64,000 bases of DNA from the NCBI GenBank assembly GCA_030536555.1, contig JAUNPU010000001.1, positions 1 through 64,000 of the forward strand, in the 5' to 3' direction. Source of the stretch: Eubacteriales bacterium. Lineage in GTDB: Bacteria > Bacillota > Clostridia > Lachnospirales > Lachnospiraceae. The position numbers were made by a program, and so were the translations under genes. A model generated the notes under the pieces. The model did not search any database, was not told where the DNA came from, and saw only the letters and a list, made by a program, of their open reading frames with translations. This document shows positions 7,449 to 15,469 of the stretch, piece after piece. Positions within the stretch are counted from its first letter, which is position 1. Each line of letters begins with the position of its first letter.

Positions 7449-8858
7449 ATGAAGATATTTAACACACTGACAAGAAGAAAAGAAGAGTTTGTGCCCCTGG
7501 AACCGGGCAAGGTGAAGATGTATGTATGCGGACCGACCGTGTACAACTTCATCCACATCGGCAATGCAAGACCGATGATCGCGTTCGATACGGTGAGAAG
7601 ATATTTTGAGTACAAGGGCTACGAGGTGAACTATGTTTCCAACTTCACCGACGTGGATGACAAGATCATCAAGAAAGCCATCGAGGAAGGCGTGGATGCC
7701 GAGACCATTTCCCAGCGCTATATTGAGGAGTGCAAGAAGGACATGGCAGCCATGAATGTAAAGCCTGCCACCACCCATCCCCAGGCGACTCAGGAGATCT
7801 GCGGCATGCTGGAGATGATCCAGACCCTGATCGACAAGGGACATGCCTATGCGGCGCAGGACGGCACCGTATATTTCCGCACCAAGTCCTTCAAGGAGTA
7901 CGGCAAGCTGTCCCACAAGAATCTTGACGAGCTGCAGTCGGGCTTCCGCGAGATCAAGGTAACCGGTGAGGAGGGCAAGGAGGACCCGTCCGACTTCGTG
8001 CTGTGGAAGCCGAAGAAGGAAGGAGAGCCTTACTGGGAGTCCCCATGGTGCCAGGGCCGTCCGGGCTGGCATATTGAGTGCTCTGTGATGTCCAGGAAGT
8101 ATCTGGGCGAGCAGATCGATATTCATGCAGGCGGCGAGGATCTGGTATTCCCGCACCATGAGAATGAGATCGCCCAGTCTGAGGCAGCCAACGGCAAGAC
8201 CTTTGCCAACTACTGGATGCACAATGCATTTTTAAATATCGACAACCGGAAGATGTCCAAGTCTCTGGGCAACTTCTTTACCGTGCGTGAGATCAGCGAG
8301 AAGTACGACCTGCAGGTGCTGCGTTTCTTCATGCTGAGCGCACATTACAGAAGTCCGCTGAACTTCAGTGCAGACCTGATGGAAGCGTCCAAGAACGGTC
8401 TGGACCGTATTCTGACTGCTGTGGAGCGTCTGTGCGACGTGGACGGCAAGGTGAGCGGCGCTGAGTTTACGGAAGCGGAGCAGGAGCATGTGGCAGCGGC
8501 GAAGGAGCTGGTGGGCAAGTTCGAGGCAGCCATGGAGGATGATTTCAACACGGCTGACGCCATCACCGCGATCTTTGAGCTGGTGAAGCTGAGCAATTCC
8601 ACCGCATCCGAGGAGAGCACAAAGACCTACGTGGATTATCTGAAGGATACCATTGAGAAGCTGTGCGACGTGATGGGCATTATCACCGAGCGCAAGGCTG
8701 AGGTGCTGGACAGTGAGGTTGAGGAGCTGATCGCTGCAAGACAGCAGGCGAGAAAAGAGAAGAATTTTGCACGGGCTGATGAGATCCGTCAGCAGCTTCT
8801 GGATATGGGCATCGTGCTGGAGGATACCAGAGAAGGTGTAAAATGGAAGAGAGCATGA
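7449..8858 (+). CDS. cysS: cysteine--tRNA ligase
   Basis: A 469-residue class I aminoacyl-tRNA synthetase, full length. It shows MYVCGPTVYNFIHIGNARP (HIGH motif and zinc Cys, residues 24-42), the zinc-binding stretch GWHIECSVMSRKYLG near 208 and HAGGEDLVFPHHENEIAQ near 232, and the KMSKSLGN loop at about 269. The alpha-helical anticodon-binding domain follows. The enzyme charges tRNA-Cys in the cytoplasm. ATG at 7449 follows AAGGAGAG. Its 3' end overlaps the mini-ribonuclease III gene by 16 bases, indicating translational coupling. Confidence 0.97.
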   Translation: MKIFNTLTRRKEEFVPLEPGKVKMYVCGPTVYNFIHIGNARPMIAFDTVRRYFEYKGYEVNYVSNFTDVDDKIIKKAIEEGVDAETISQRYIEECKKDMAAMNVKPATTHPQATQEICGMLEMIQTLIDKGHAYAAQDGTVYFRTKSFKEYGKLSHKNLDELQSGFREIKVTGEEGKEDPSDFVLWKPKKEGEPYWESPWCQGRPGWHIECSVMSRKYLGEQIDIHAGGEDLVFPHHENEIAQSEAANGKTFANYWMHNAFLNIDNRKMSKSLGNFFTVREISEKYDLQVLRFFMLSAHYRSPLNFSADLMEASKNGLDRILTAVERLCDVDGKVSGAEFTEAEQEHVAAAKELVGKFEAAMEDDFNTADAITAIFELVKLSNSTASEESTKTYVDYLKDTIEKLCDVMGIITERKAEVLDSEVEELIAARQQARKEKNFARADEIRQQLLDMGIVLEDTREGVKWKRA

Positions 8859-9277
8859 TTCAGGACCTGATGAAGCAGGCGCTTGAACTCCAGGATGTGG
8901 ATGTATGCACCTATTCTCCGCTGGTGCTGGCTTATATCGGGGATGCGGTCTATGAGCTGCTGATCCGGACCAAAGTCATCAACCACGGCAGCATGCAGGT
9001 CAATAAGATGCACAAGAAGAGTGCCAGTCTGGTGAAGGCGGAGACTCAGGCGAACCTGATCAAGGTGCTGTCCGAGGAGCTGACGGAGGAGGAGATGGCG
9101 GTGTACAAGCGTGGCCGCAATGCCAAGGCGGTGACCACGGCAAAGCACGCCACCATGATCGACTACCGGATGGCTACGGGATTTGAAGCCCTGATGGGCT
9201 ATCTGTACCTGACAGACCGCTATGAGCGGCTGCTTGGTCTGGTACATGACGGATTAGAGAAAATAGGAGAACTGTAA
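8843..9277 (+). CDS. mrnC: mini-ribonuclease III
   Basis: A 144-residue RNase III catalytic domain without a double-stranded RNA binding domain, the hallmark of Mini-III, which matures 23S rRNA ends in Firmicutes. The catalytic segment is YSPLVLAYIGDAVYELLIR (residues about 24-42), and the second acidic set lies near TGFEALMGYLYL. It begins inside the last codons of cysS; the start at 8843 has AGAAGG upstream, while ATG 8855 would overlap the cysS stop but is too close to its ribosome site. The 23S methyltransferase gene rlmB follows 30 bases later, fitting a joint role in 23S rRNA maturation. Confidence 0.93.
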   Translation: MEESMIQDLMKQALELQDVDVCTYSPLVLAYIGDAVYELLIRTKVINHGSMQVNKMHKKSASLVKAETQANLIKVLSEELTEEEMAVYKRGRNAKAVTTAKHATMIDYRMATGFEALMGYLYLTDRYERLLGLVHDGLEKIGEL

Positions 9278-9307
9278 GGAAACGGAGCAGTTAATAGGAG
9301 AACGTTC

Positions 9308-10048
9308 ATGAGATACGAAGAACTGACCATAGAAGGCAGAAATGCAGTGCTGGAGGCATTTCGCTCCGGCAAGACCATCGACAAACTGTTCGTGCAGGAC
9401 GGCTGTAAGGACGGGCCGATTCAGAGTATCACCAGAGAGGCGAGAAAGCACGATACGATCATCAGCTATGTGCCGAGAGAGCGTCTGGACCAGATGTCCG
9501 AGACCGGAAAGCACCAGGGGGTGATCGCATATGCGGCGGCTTACGAGTATGCCAGTGTGGATGACATTCTGGAAGCAGCCAGGGAGAAGGGCGAGCCGCC
9601 ATTTATCTTCCTGCTGGACGGAATCGAGGACCCGCACAATCTTGGGGCAATCATCCGTACTGCCAATCTGGCAGGTGCACACGGGGTGATCATTCCGAAG
9701 CACCGGGCGTCGGGACTTACGGCGACCGTAGCCAGAACCTCCGCCGGAGCGCTGAACTACACGCCGGTGGCAAAGGTGACCAATCTGGCCAATACGATTG
9801 AGGATTTGAAGAAGCAGGGACTGTGGTTCGTCTGCGCGGATATGGGCGGGGAACTGATGTACCGCCTGAATCTGAAGGGACCGATCGGTCTTGTGATCGG
9901 CAATGAAGGAAGCGGAGTCGGCAAGCTGGTTCGGGAGAAGTGCGATATGATCGCCTCCATCCCCATGAAGGGCGACATCGATTCCCTGAATGCTTCCGTG
10001 GCAGCAGGTGTCCTGGCTTATGAGATCGTGAGACAGAGACTGGGCTGA
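9308..10048 (+). CDS. rlmB: 23S rRNA (guanosine-2'-O-)-methyltransferase RlmB family
   Basis: A 246-residue SpoU-class (SPOUT knot) methyltransferase. The N-terminal substrate-binding part begins LTIEGRNAVLEAFRSG; the knot domain shows LDGIEDPHNLGAIIRTANLA (motif 1, residues about 98-117), IGLVIGNEGSGVGKLVREKC (motif 2, near 196) and IPMKGDIDSLNASVAAGVLA (motif 3, near 218). Relatives methylate a ribose in 23S rRNA (Gm2251 in E. coli) or tRNA; the gene order behind cysS and mrnC supports RlmB. ATG 9308 follows ATAGGAG. It is the last gene of the cluster. Confidence 0.93.
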   Translation: MRYEELTIEGRNAVLEAFRSGKTIDKLFVQDGCKDGPIQSITREARKHDTIISYVPRERLDQMSETGKHQGVIAYAAAYEYASVDDILEAAREKGEPPFIFLLDGIEDPHNLGAIIRTANLAGAHGVIIPKHRASGLTATVARTSAGALNYTPVAKVTNLANTIEDLKKQGLWFVCADMGGELMYRLNLKGPIGLVIGNEGSGVGKLVREKCDMIASIPMKGDIDSLNASVAAGVLAYEIVRQRLG

Positions 10049-10134
10049 TCTGGCAGGTCTTAAGCGGCGAGACGGATGACCGGGCTGAGTTGCCTGAGAC
10101 TTCGGAGCTGCTGACAAAAAAGGAGTGGGGAAGA

Positions 10135-11208
10135 ATGAGAAAATATCGGATGGCTGTGGTGGCTGCGGCGGTTTGCGCAGCTGCGGCAGTGGGCGGCTGC
10201 GCCGGCGGCAGAGAGGCTGCAAAGCCGGTGGAGACCGTGGTGGAGACGACGGCAGAGCTTCCGTCGCCAGCAGCGGCGGAGACTAAGGAGCCAGTGGCGG
10301 CAGAAACCGGGAAGTCTGAGGAGCCGTCGGCGGCAGTTGAGAGTACGGCAGAGCTGGCGGTGATCGAGGATCAGCCGGTTCCGCTTTATGAGAAGCCGGT
10401 GGGCAGCCATGTGCGGGTTCCGCAGGCAAGCGGCACCGTGACTTACGGCAACGGCAAGGTGGCTGTGGACGCGTCCAATTCTGCCAACGGCTATGTGATG
10501 GTAAAATACACCGGAAGCAAGGGCAAGATCAAGGTTCAGATCACAAAGGGCGGCATCACCTACACCTACGATCTGAATGCCCGCGATGCCTACGAGGTAT
10601 TTCCGTTTTCAGAGGGCAACGGCACTTATTCGGTGAAGGTGTTTGAGAATGTGACCGGCAATCAGTATGCGCAGGCATTCAGCCAGGACATTTCCGTATC
10701 GCTGGCGGATCAGTTCGAGCCGTTCCTGTACCCGAATCAGTACGTGAATTTCACGGAGAACTGTGCGACGGTGCAGACAGGGGCACAGATTGCCGCCTCT
10801 GCCACGGATGCTATTGGCGTGGTGACCGATGTCTACAACTATGTCATCGGCAACATTCACTATGACAATGCCAAGGCAGCCTCCGTTCAGAGCGGATATC
10901 TGCCCAATGTGGACGAGGTGCTGGCTTCGAAGAAGGGCATCTGCTTTGACTATGCGGCGCTGATGACGGCGATGCTGCGTTCTCAGGATATTCCGGCAAA
11001 GCTGGTGATCGGCTACACCGGCAGCCTGTACCATGCGTGGGTGAATGTCTACATTGACAATGTGGGCTGGGTGGACAACATGATTTACTTTGACGGTACC
11101 AACTGGTCTCTGATGGATCCCACATTTGCTTCTTCCGGCGGAAATGATGAGAGTGTCCGCCAGTACATTGGAAACGGAGCTAATTATCAGGCAAAATATA
11201 CATACTAG
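10135..11208 (+). CDS. transglutaminase-like domain lipoprotein
   Basis: A 357-residue exported lipoprotein. The signal peptide (MRKYRMAVVAAAVCAAAAVG) ends in a lipobox with the modified Cys at GGC. A low-complexity Ala/Glu/Thr-rich linker follows to about residue 80, then a beta-rich region. The last 130 residues form a transglutaminase-like (papain-fold) domain with the triad visible as KKGICFDYAALM (Cys), LYHAWVNVYID (His) and WSLMDPTF (Asp). Family members act as cross-linking enzymes or peptidases on surface proteins; the target is unknown. Start 10135 follows AAAGGAG at 10119-10125. It is separated from the pilus-like operon by a hairpin at 11253-11285. Confidence 0.85.
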   Translation: MRKYRMAVVAAAVCAAAAVGGCAGGREAAKPVETVVETTAELPSPAAAETKEPVAAETGKSEEPSAAVESTAELAVIEDQPVPLYEKPVGSHVRVPQASGTVTYGNGKVAVDASNSANGYVMVKYTGSKGKIKVQITKGGITYTYDLNARDAYEVFPFSEGNGTYSVKVFENVTGNQYAQAFSQDISVSLADQFEPFLYPNQYVNFTENCATVQTGAQIAASATDAIGVVTDVYNYVIGNIHYDNAKAASVQSGYLPNVDEVLASKKGICFDYAALMTAMLRSQDIPAKLVIGYTGSLYHAWVNVYIDNVGWVDNMIYFDGTNWSLMDPTFASSGGNDESVRQYIGNGANYQAKYTY

Positions 11209-11252
11209 GATTGGCTGTGACCGGTGAGACCTTCGCCGGCTGCGGCTGGATG

Positions 11253-11285
11253 ACGCCCGGCGCATGCATGTTTTGTGCCGGGCGT
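11253..11285 (+). terminator. possible terminator after the transglutaminase lipoprotein
   Basis: A 9-bp GC-rich stem ACGCCCGGC/GCCGGGCGT with a 15-nt loop; the tail AGTGTTTAATTTTA is only moderately T-rich. Confidence 0.5.
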
Positions 11286-11317
11286 AGTGTTTAATTTTAC
11301 TAAGAGGAGTGACGGGT

Positions 11318-12361
11318 ATGGCGGGAAAGATGTATTCCAACAGAGAACTGTCTGCATTCTGCCTGCAGGTGTCGCTGCTTCTGAAGGCGGCGGTGCCGCT
11401 GGAGGAAGGGCTGGCGGTTATGGCAGAGGATGCGGCAGATCAGGAAGAGAAGGATATGCTGCAGAAAATGTCGGAGGACGTGGAGCTGGGAGACCCGTTC
11501 TTTGCGGCGATGGAGCAGGCGGGATGCTTCCCGGACTATGTGGTGCGCATGGCGAAGCTGGGACAGCAGACCGGCACCCTGGACAGACTGATGGAGTCCC
11601 TGTCTGTCTACTATGAAAAAGAATATTACATGATGAAAAATATCCGCAATGCCATTACCTACCCGATCATGATGGTGGGAATGCTGCTTGTGGTGCTGTT
11701 TGTGCTGTTCACAAAGGTCATGCCGGTATTTGAGAAGGTCTATGAGCAGCTGGGCGTACAGCTGTCTCCCCTGTCTCTGGCGGCATCCAGGCTTGGTGGA
11801 ATCTTCAGCGGCGCGGCGTTATTGCTGTTTGTGATTCTGGCTGTGGTGGCGGCAGGTGCGGCAATCGCTGCCGGAGCCGGTCGTTCCTTTGGCTGGGCAG
11901 AGAAGCTTAAGAACTGGTTCAAGCGGAAGAATCAGATCGCATTGGCGGTTGCCGGATGCCGGTTCACGGCAGTGCTGGCGCTGACGCTGCAGTGCGGCAT
12001 GGAGCTGGAGAAGGGCATGGAGCTGGCAAAGGAGCTGGTGGACAACAGCCGTGTGGCTGACCGGATCGCGGAGTGCTCTGAGAAGCTGGAAGACGGCATG
12101 AATTATTATGAAGCCATGAAGGAGACCGGACTGTTCAACGGATTCCACATCCAGATGATCAAAGTGGGAACCAGAAGCGGCTGTCTGGACCGTGTGATGC
12201 AGGATATTTCCAGGGATTATGAGCAGCAGGCGGATGCGTCCATCGACAATATGATGGCGCGGCTGGAGCCGACCATGGTCGCAGTGCTGTCTGTGGCGGT
12301 GGGGCTGATCCTGCTGTCTGTGATGCTGCCGCTGGCAGGTGTGCTGGCGGGGGTCGGCTGA
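11318..12361 (+). CDS. pilC: type II secretion/type IV pilus inner-membrane platform protein (PilC/GspF family)
   Basis: A 347-residue protein with two GspF domains in tandem. Each has the expected pattern: ELSAFCLQVSLLLKAAVPLEEGL near the start, LGQQTGTLDRLME closing the first, and the second with VLALTLQCGMELEKGMELA and KVGTRSGCLDRVMQ. Three membrane helices lie near residues 115-135, 165-190 and 320-345. The protein would form the inner-membrane base on which pilin subunits are assembled or removed. ATG 11318 is chosen because AGAGGAG lies 9 bases upstream; the in-frame GTG at 11309 abuts that site. It heads an operon of six genes ending with PilT. Confidence 0.88.
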   Translation: MAGKMYSNRELSAFCLQVSLLLKAAVPLEEGLAVMAEDAADQEEKDMLQKMSEDVELGDPFFAAMEQAGCFPDYVVRMAKLGQQTGTLDRLMESLSVYYEKEYYMMKNIRNAITYPIMMVGMLLVVLFVLFTKVMPVFEKVYEQLGVQLSPLSLAASRLGGIFSGAALLLFVILAVVAAGAAIAAGAGRSFGWAEKLKNWFKRKNQIALAVAGCRFTAVLALTLQCGMELEKGMELAKELVDNSRVADRIAECSEKLEDGMNYYEAMKETGLFNGFHIQMIKVGTRSGCLDRVMQDISRDYEQQADASIDNMMARLEPTMVAVLSVAVGLILLSVMLPLAGVLAGVG

Positions 12362-12376
12362 CCGGGAGGTGCACGG

Positions 12377-12733
12377 ATGAAGTGTGAACATGAGAAGGAC
12401 AGACATCCGCAGAAGTGGCTGGATGCCCGGTTTGTGGCGGGCTGCCTGGTGGCAGCTGCGGTATTTGGTGTGGCTGCGGGGATGTTCCTCAATGGCATCA
12501 GCTCCTTTCTGCACCGGACGAAGGCGGAAGGGCTGGAGACGCTGCAGGATGCGATTACCCGTGGCTGCGTGCAGTGCTATGCCATAGAAGGGCGCTATCC
12601 GCCCAGTGTGGAGTATCTGGAAGAACAGTACGGAATCCAGATTGACCGGGATCAGTATGCAGTGTTCTACAATGGATTTGCATCCAATCTGATGCCGGAG
12701 ATCACGGTGGTACCGCTGGAGGAAGCGGAATGA
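12377..12733 (+). CDS. small single-pass membrane protein of the pilus-like operon
   Basis: A 118-residue protein I do not recognise by name. A charged cytoplasmic N-terminus (MKCEHEKDRHPQKW) is followed by one membrane helix at about residues 19-42, then a 75-residue outer part containing DAITRGCVQCYAIEGRYPP and two close cysteines. The pattern of one helix followed by an amphipathic helix and a YPP turn resembles minor pilins, but there is no prepilin peptidase site (no Gly before the helix with Glu at +5). It starts 15 bases after pilC with a GGGAGG site and is clearly cotranscribed. A structural role in the pilus-like machine is inferred from position. Confidence 0.7.
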   Translation: MKCEHEKDRHPQKWLDARFVAGCLVAAAVFGVAAGMFLNGISSFLHRTKAEGLETLQDAITRGCVQCYAIEGRYPPSVEYLEEQYGIQIDRDQYAVFYNGFASNLMPEITVVPLEEAE

Positions 12734-12770
12734 TGGAATGGAAAATGGATGACAGAAGGGGGCGGACCGG

Positions 12771-13262
12771 ATGAAGCAAAGCGGAGAGCGCAGGAGCCAG
12801 ACCATGGGGACTTTGTTTACCAGTCTGTTGTTTCTTGTATTTGTGCTGTGTGCGCTGTTTACGGTGCTGACAGGCGGCAGGGTGTATGAGAATATCAGCG
12901 CCCGCATGGAGGAGACCTACACAGGCAGCGTGGCACTGCAGTATATTGCCAACAAGGTGCGTCAGGGAGATACAGCAGGAGCGGTGTCAGTCCGGGAACA
13001 GGAAGGTACGCAGGTGCTGGAACTGGCACAGGACATTGACGGCGAGCGCTATGTGACCTGGATCTATTATCTGGACGGAAGCATCCGGGAGCTGTTCACC
13101 TGGGCGGACAGCGGGCTGTCGCTCCACGACGGTATCTCGGTGCTGGAGTGCGGAGGGCTTACGCTGAACCAGGAAGGAAGGCTGCTGACGGTGGAGACCA
13201 CCGGAGCAGGCGGCGGCAGACTGCAGCTGTCTCTCAGAAGTACAGGAGGTCAGGATGAATAG
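12771..13262 (+). CDS. DUF4860-like protein of the pilus-like operon
   Basis: A 163-residue protein with a short basic N-terminus, one membrane helix at about residues 12-38 (TLFTSLLFLVFVLCALFTVL) and a beta-rich exported domain. The layout and residues around TYTGSVALQYIANKVRQGD match what I recall of DUF4860, a family found next to pilus genes in Clostridia. It looks like a pseudopilin-type subunit but lacks a clear prepilin cleavage motif. GGGGGCGGA precedes ATG 12771. Its last 8 bases overlap the start of the next gene, which suggests coupled translation. Confidence 0.7.
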   Translation: MKQSGERRSQTMGTLFTSLLFLVFVLCALFTVLTGGRVYENISARMEETYTGSVALQYIANKVRQGDTAGAVSVREQEGTQVLELAQDIDGERYVTWIYYLDGSIRELFTWADSGLSLHDGISVLECGGLTLNQEGRLLTVETTGAGGGRLQLSLRSTGGQDE

Positions 13263-13650
13263 GAAAAACAGTTCCGGTTCAGGAATGTTCCTGATGGAAA
13301 TGATCGTTGTGGTGGGATTTTTCATATTCTGCGCATCCGTCTGTATTCTGGCTTATGCCAGGTCGGACCACGCCAGTCGGCTGGCGGCGGACCGGAATCA
13401 GGCGGTCAGTGCGGCTCAGAGCATGGTGGAGGTCTGGAAGCTTTCCGATGAGGAAGGTACGGCGGAACACACGGCGTACTGGGATGGAGACTGGGCGGCA
13501 GTGCCGGATACGGAGCAGGCGCAGTTTCACGCCCGGATGAAGGTGGAGACAGAGGCTGGCGGCATGAGCACGGCACAGGTGACGGTATACAGAGACCGGG
13601 ATGATGAGGAGCTTTTTTCGCTGGAGGCGAAGAAGTACCGGAGACCGTAA
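13255..13650 (+). CDS. type IV pseudopilin-like protein
   Basis: A 131-residue protein with a class III prepilin-type N-terminus: a short leader MNRKNSSGSG, then MFLMEMIVVVGFFIFCASV. Cleavage after the Gly would leave Met-Phe-Leu-Met-Glu, placing the conserved Glu at position +5 of the mature protein, which is the residue needed for pilin packing. The hydrophobic helix runs to about residue 32; the rest (ARSDHASRLAADRNQAVSAAQ and a C-terminal beta part) fits a minor pilin. No prepilin peptidase gene is present in the window, so it must be supplied elsewhere. Its start codon lies inside the preceding gene's end. Confidence 0.75.
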   Translation: MNRKNSSGSGMFLMEMIVVVGFFIFCASVCILAYARSDHASRLAADRNQAVSAAQSMVEVWKLSDEEGTAEHTAYWDGDWAAVPDTEQAQFHARMKVETEAGGMSTAQVTVYRDRDDEELFSLEAKKYRRP

Positions 13651-13692
13651 GCGGCAGAAAATGAGCGAAAAGTGGCAGAAAATGAGCGAAAA
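13651..13692 (+). repeat. 21-bp tandem duplication after the pseudopilin gene
   Basis: Two copies of G(C/T)GGCAGAAAATGAGCGAAAA, 13651-13671 and 13672-13692, differ at one base; a third partial copy (GGCAGAA) follows. The repeat fills the short gap before the next gene. Confidence 0.9.
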
Positions 13693-13725
13693 GGCAGAAC
13701 GTAACCGGAATGGGAGGAAATGGCA

Positions 13726-14238
13726 ATGGCAGATGGTGAGATCAGGCGGCGGGCCAGTATCGGGATTCCGTCGCTGATTCTGATATTTATAGTGCTGTGT
13801 CTGGCAACCTTCGGAATCCTGTCCCTGGGAAATGCCAGAAGGGAGGATTCCTTTTCCCGGAAAAATGCCGCCGCCGTGCAGGAGTATTACCGTGCGGACG
13901 GACAGGGAGAGGAATTCCTGCAGCAGGTGGATCAGGCGCTGAGGGAAGCAGGGAAAGCCAGTGCTGGTGCGGACGGGGCAGGCGTTGGAAGCACGGCGGA
14001 ATCCGGTTTGATTTCGGAACGTAAGCGGCAGGTGCTGGAGGCAGTGGGACTGGAGAATCAGGCGGATTCGGATCTGATCTGTGCGGACATTGCCATGGAG
14101 TCAGGGCTGGCGCTTCGAATCGAGCTGGCGGTGGACTGGACAGAATGCACGTATCAGATTCAGAGCTGGAAGGTCTACGACCGGGAAAACTATGAGATTG
14201 ACCAGTCGGTTCCGGTGTGGACCGGCGGAGGACAGTAG
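13726..14238 (+). CDS. membrane-anchored protein of the pilus-like operon, unknown family
   Basis: A 170-residue protein with a basic N-terminus (GEIRRRAS), one membrane helix at about residues 13-35 (IPSLILIFIVLCLATFGILS) and an exported domain with a predicted helix (AAAVQEYYRADGQGEEFLQQ), a Gly/Ala-rich linker and a final beta part (VDWTECTYQIQSWKVYD). The helix position resembles a minor pilin, without the Glu at +5. The start at 13726 is preferred over ATG 13720 because GGGAGG at 13712-13717 then has an 8-base spacing. I do not recognise the family; its role is inferred from the operon. Confidence 0.65.
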   Translation: MADGEIRRRASIGIPSLILIFIVLCLATFGILSLGNARREDSFSRKNAAAVQEYYRADGQGEEFLQQVDQALREAGKASAGADGAGVGSTAESGLISERKRQVLEAVGLENQADSDLICADIAMESGLALRIELAVDWTECTYQIQSWKVYDRENYEIDQSVPVWTGGGQ

Positions 14239-14308
14239 GTGGCAGGTCCCGGGATGGTAACCGGACAAAATCCGATAAAGGGAAACATGACAAAAGGAGA
14301 ATTGACAG

Positions 14309-15373
14309 ATGAAGATGGAAGAATTGCTGCGGGAAGCCGTGGACAGGGGGGCTGCTGATATTTTTGTGATTCCAGGCATGCCGTTTTCCTACCGGGTCGG
14401 CGGGACGATCATTTATCAGAATGAGGAGAAGCATTTCCCGAAGGAAATCGACGGGATGATTGAGGAATTCTATCAGCTGGCGGGCAACCGGGACATGAGC
14501 AAGGTCCGGGAGCATGGAGACGATGACTTTTCCATGGCGCTGCCGGGGGTGTCCAGATTCCGTGCCAACGTATTTCGGCAGAGGGGTTCGCTGGCGGCGG
14601 TAATCCGTGTCATTACCTTTGATCTGCCGAATTTTAAGGAGCTTAACATTCCGCAGAGTGTGATCGACATTGCACAGATGAACAAGGGCTTTGTGCTGGT
14701 GACGGGACCGGCGGGAAGCGGCAAGAGCACGACTCTGGCCTGTATCATTGACGAGATCAACCGCACCAAGAGCGAGCATGTGATCACGCTGGAGGACCCG
14801 ATCGAGTATCTGCACCGCCACAACAAAAGCGTGGTGACCCAGAGAGAGATCGCCACGGATACGGACAGCTATGTGACGGGGCTGCGGGCGGCACTTCGCC
14901 AGGCGCCGGACGTGATTCTGGTGGGCGAGATGCGTGACGAGGATACCATCAAGACGGCGATGACGGCGGCGGAGACGGGGCATCTGGTCATTTCCACCCT
15001 GCACACGGTGGGGGCAGCCAATACCATCGACCGCATTATCGACAGCTTTCCGCCCAATCAGCAGCAGCAGGTCCGGGCGCAGCTTTCCATGGTTATGCAG
15101 GCGGTGGTGTCCCAGCAGCTGATTCCCACGCTGGACGGCAATGTGGTCCCGGCGTTTGAAATCATGTTCTTCAACAGCGCCATCCGGAATCTGGTCCGCG
15201 AGGCGAAGATTCATCAGATCGACAATATCATTGCCACCTCGCAGGAGGAAGGAATGGTGACCATGGACAACAGCCTGCTGAAGCTATACCGGGACGGCGT
15301 GATCAGCAAAGAGCATGCGGTGATGTACAGCAACAACGGAGAACTGATGGAGAAAAAGCTGGCGCGGCTTTGA
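14309..15373 (+). CDS. pilT: PilT-type pilus retraction ATPase
   Basis: A 354-residue secretion ATPase of the PilT branch. The N-terminal domain starts MKMEELLREAVDRGAADIF. The RecA-like core has Walker A GPAGSGKST near residue 134, the Asp box EDPIEYLH, a TxxRxALRQ segment (GLRAALRQAPDVILVGEMRD, Walker B) and a His box HLVISTLHT. The diagnostic PilT motif AIRNLVREAKIHQ is present near residue 292, which points to a retraction rather than an extension ATPase. No PilB-type assembly ATPase, PilD, PilM, PilN, PilO or PilQ gene is present nearby. AAAAGGAG precedes ATG 14309. Confidence 0.92.
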   Translation: MKMEELLREAVDRGAADIFVIPGMPFSYRVGGTIIYQNEEKHFPKEIDGMIEEFYQLAGNRDMSKVREHGDDDFSMALPGVSRFRANVFRQRGSLAAVIRVITFDLPNFKELNIPQSVIDIAQMNKGFVLVTGPAGSGKSTTLACIIDEINRTKSEHVITLEDPIEYLHRHNKSVVTQREIATDTDSYVTGLRAALRQAPDVILVGEMRDEDTIKTAMTAAETGHLVISTLHTVGAANTIDRIIDSFPPNQQQQVRAQLSMVMQAVVSQQLIPTLDGNVVPAFEIMFFNSAIRNLVREAKIHQIDNIIATSQEEGMVTMDNSLLKLYRDGVISKEHAVMYSNNGELMEKKLARL

Positions 15374-15469
15374 GTAAAATGCCCCGCAGCTGGAGATAGT
15401 AAATGACAGCAGGGCAGCCGCAGGGTCAGAACGTGGCTGCCTGTAAAGAAGCGAAAGCAGGAGGCTGTC

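Noticed and set aside
13787..15214. 475-codon minus-strand frame
   Set aside because: It is antisense to pilT and its upstream neighbour, an effect of codon bias in a high-GC stretch.
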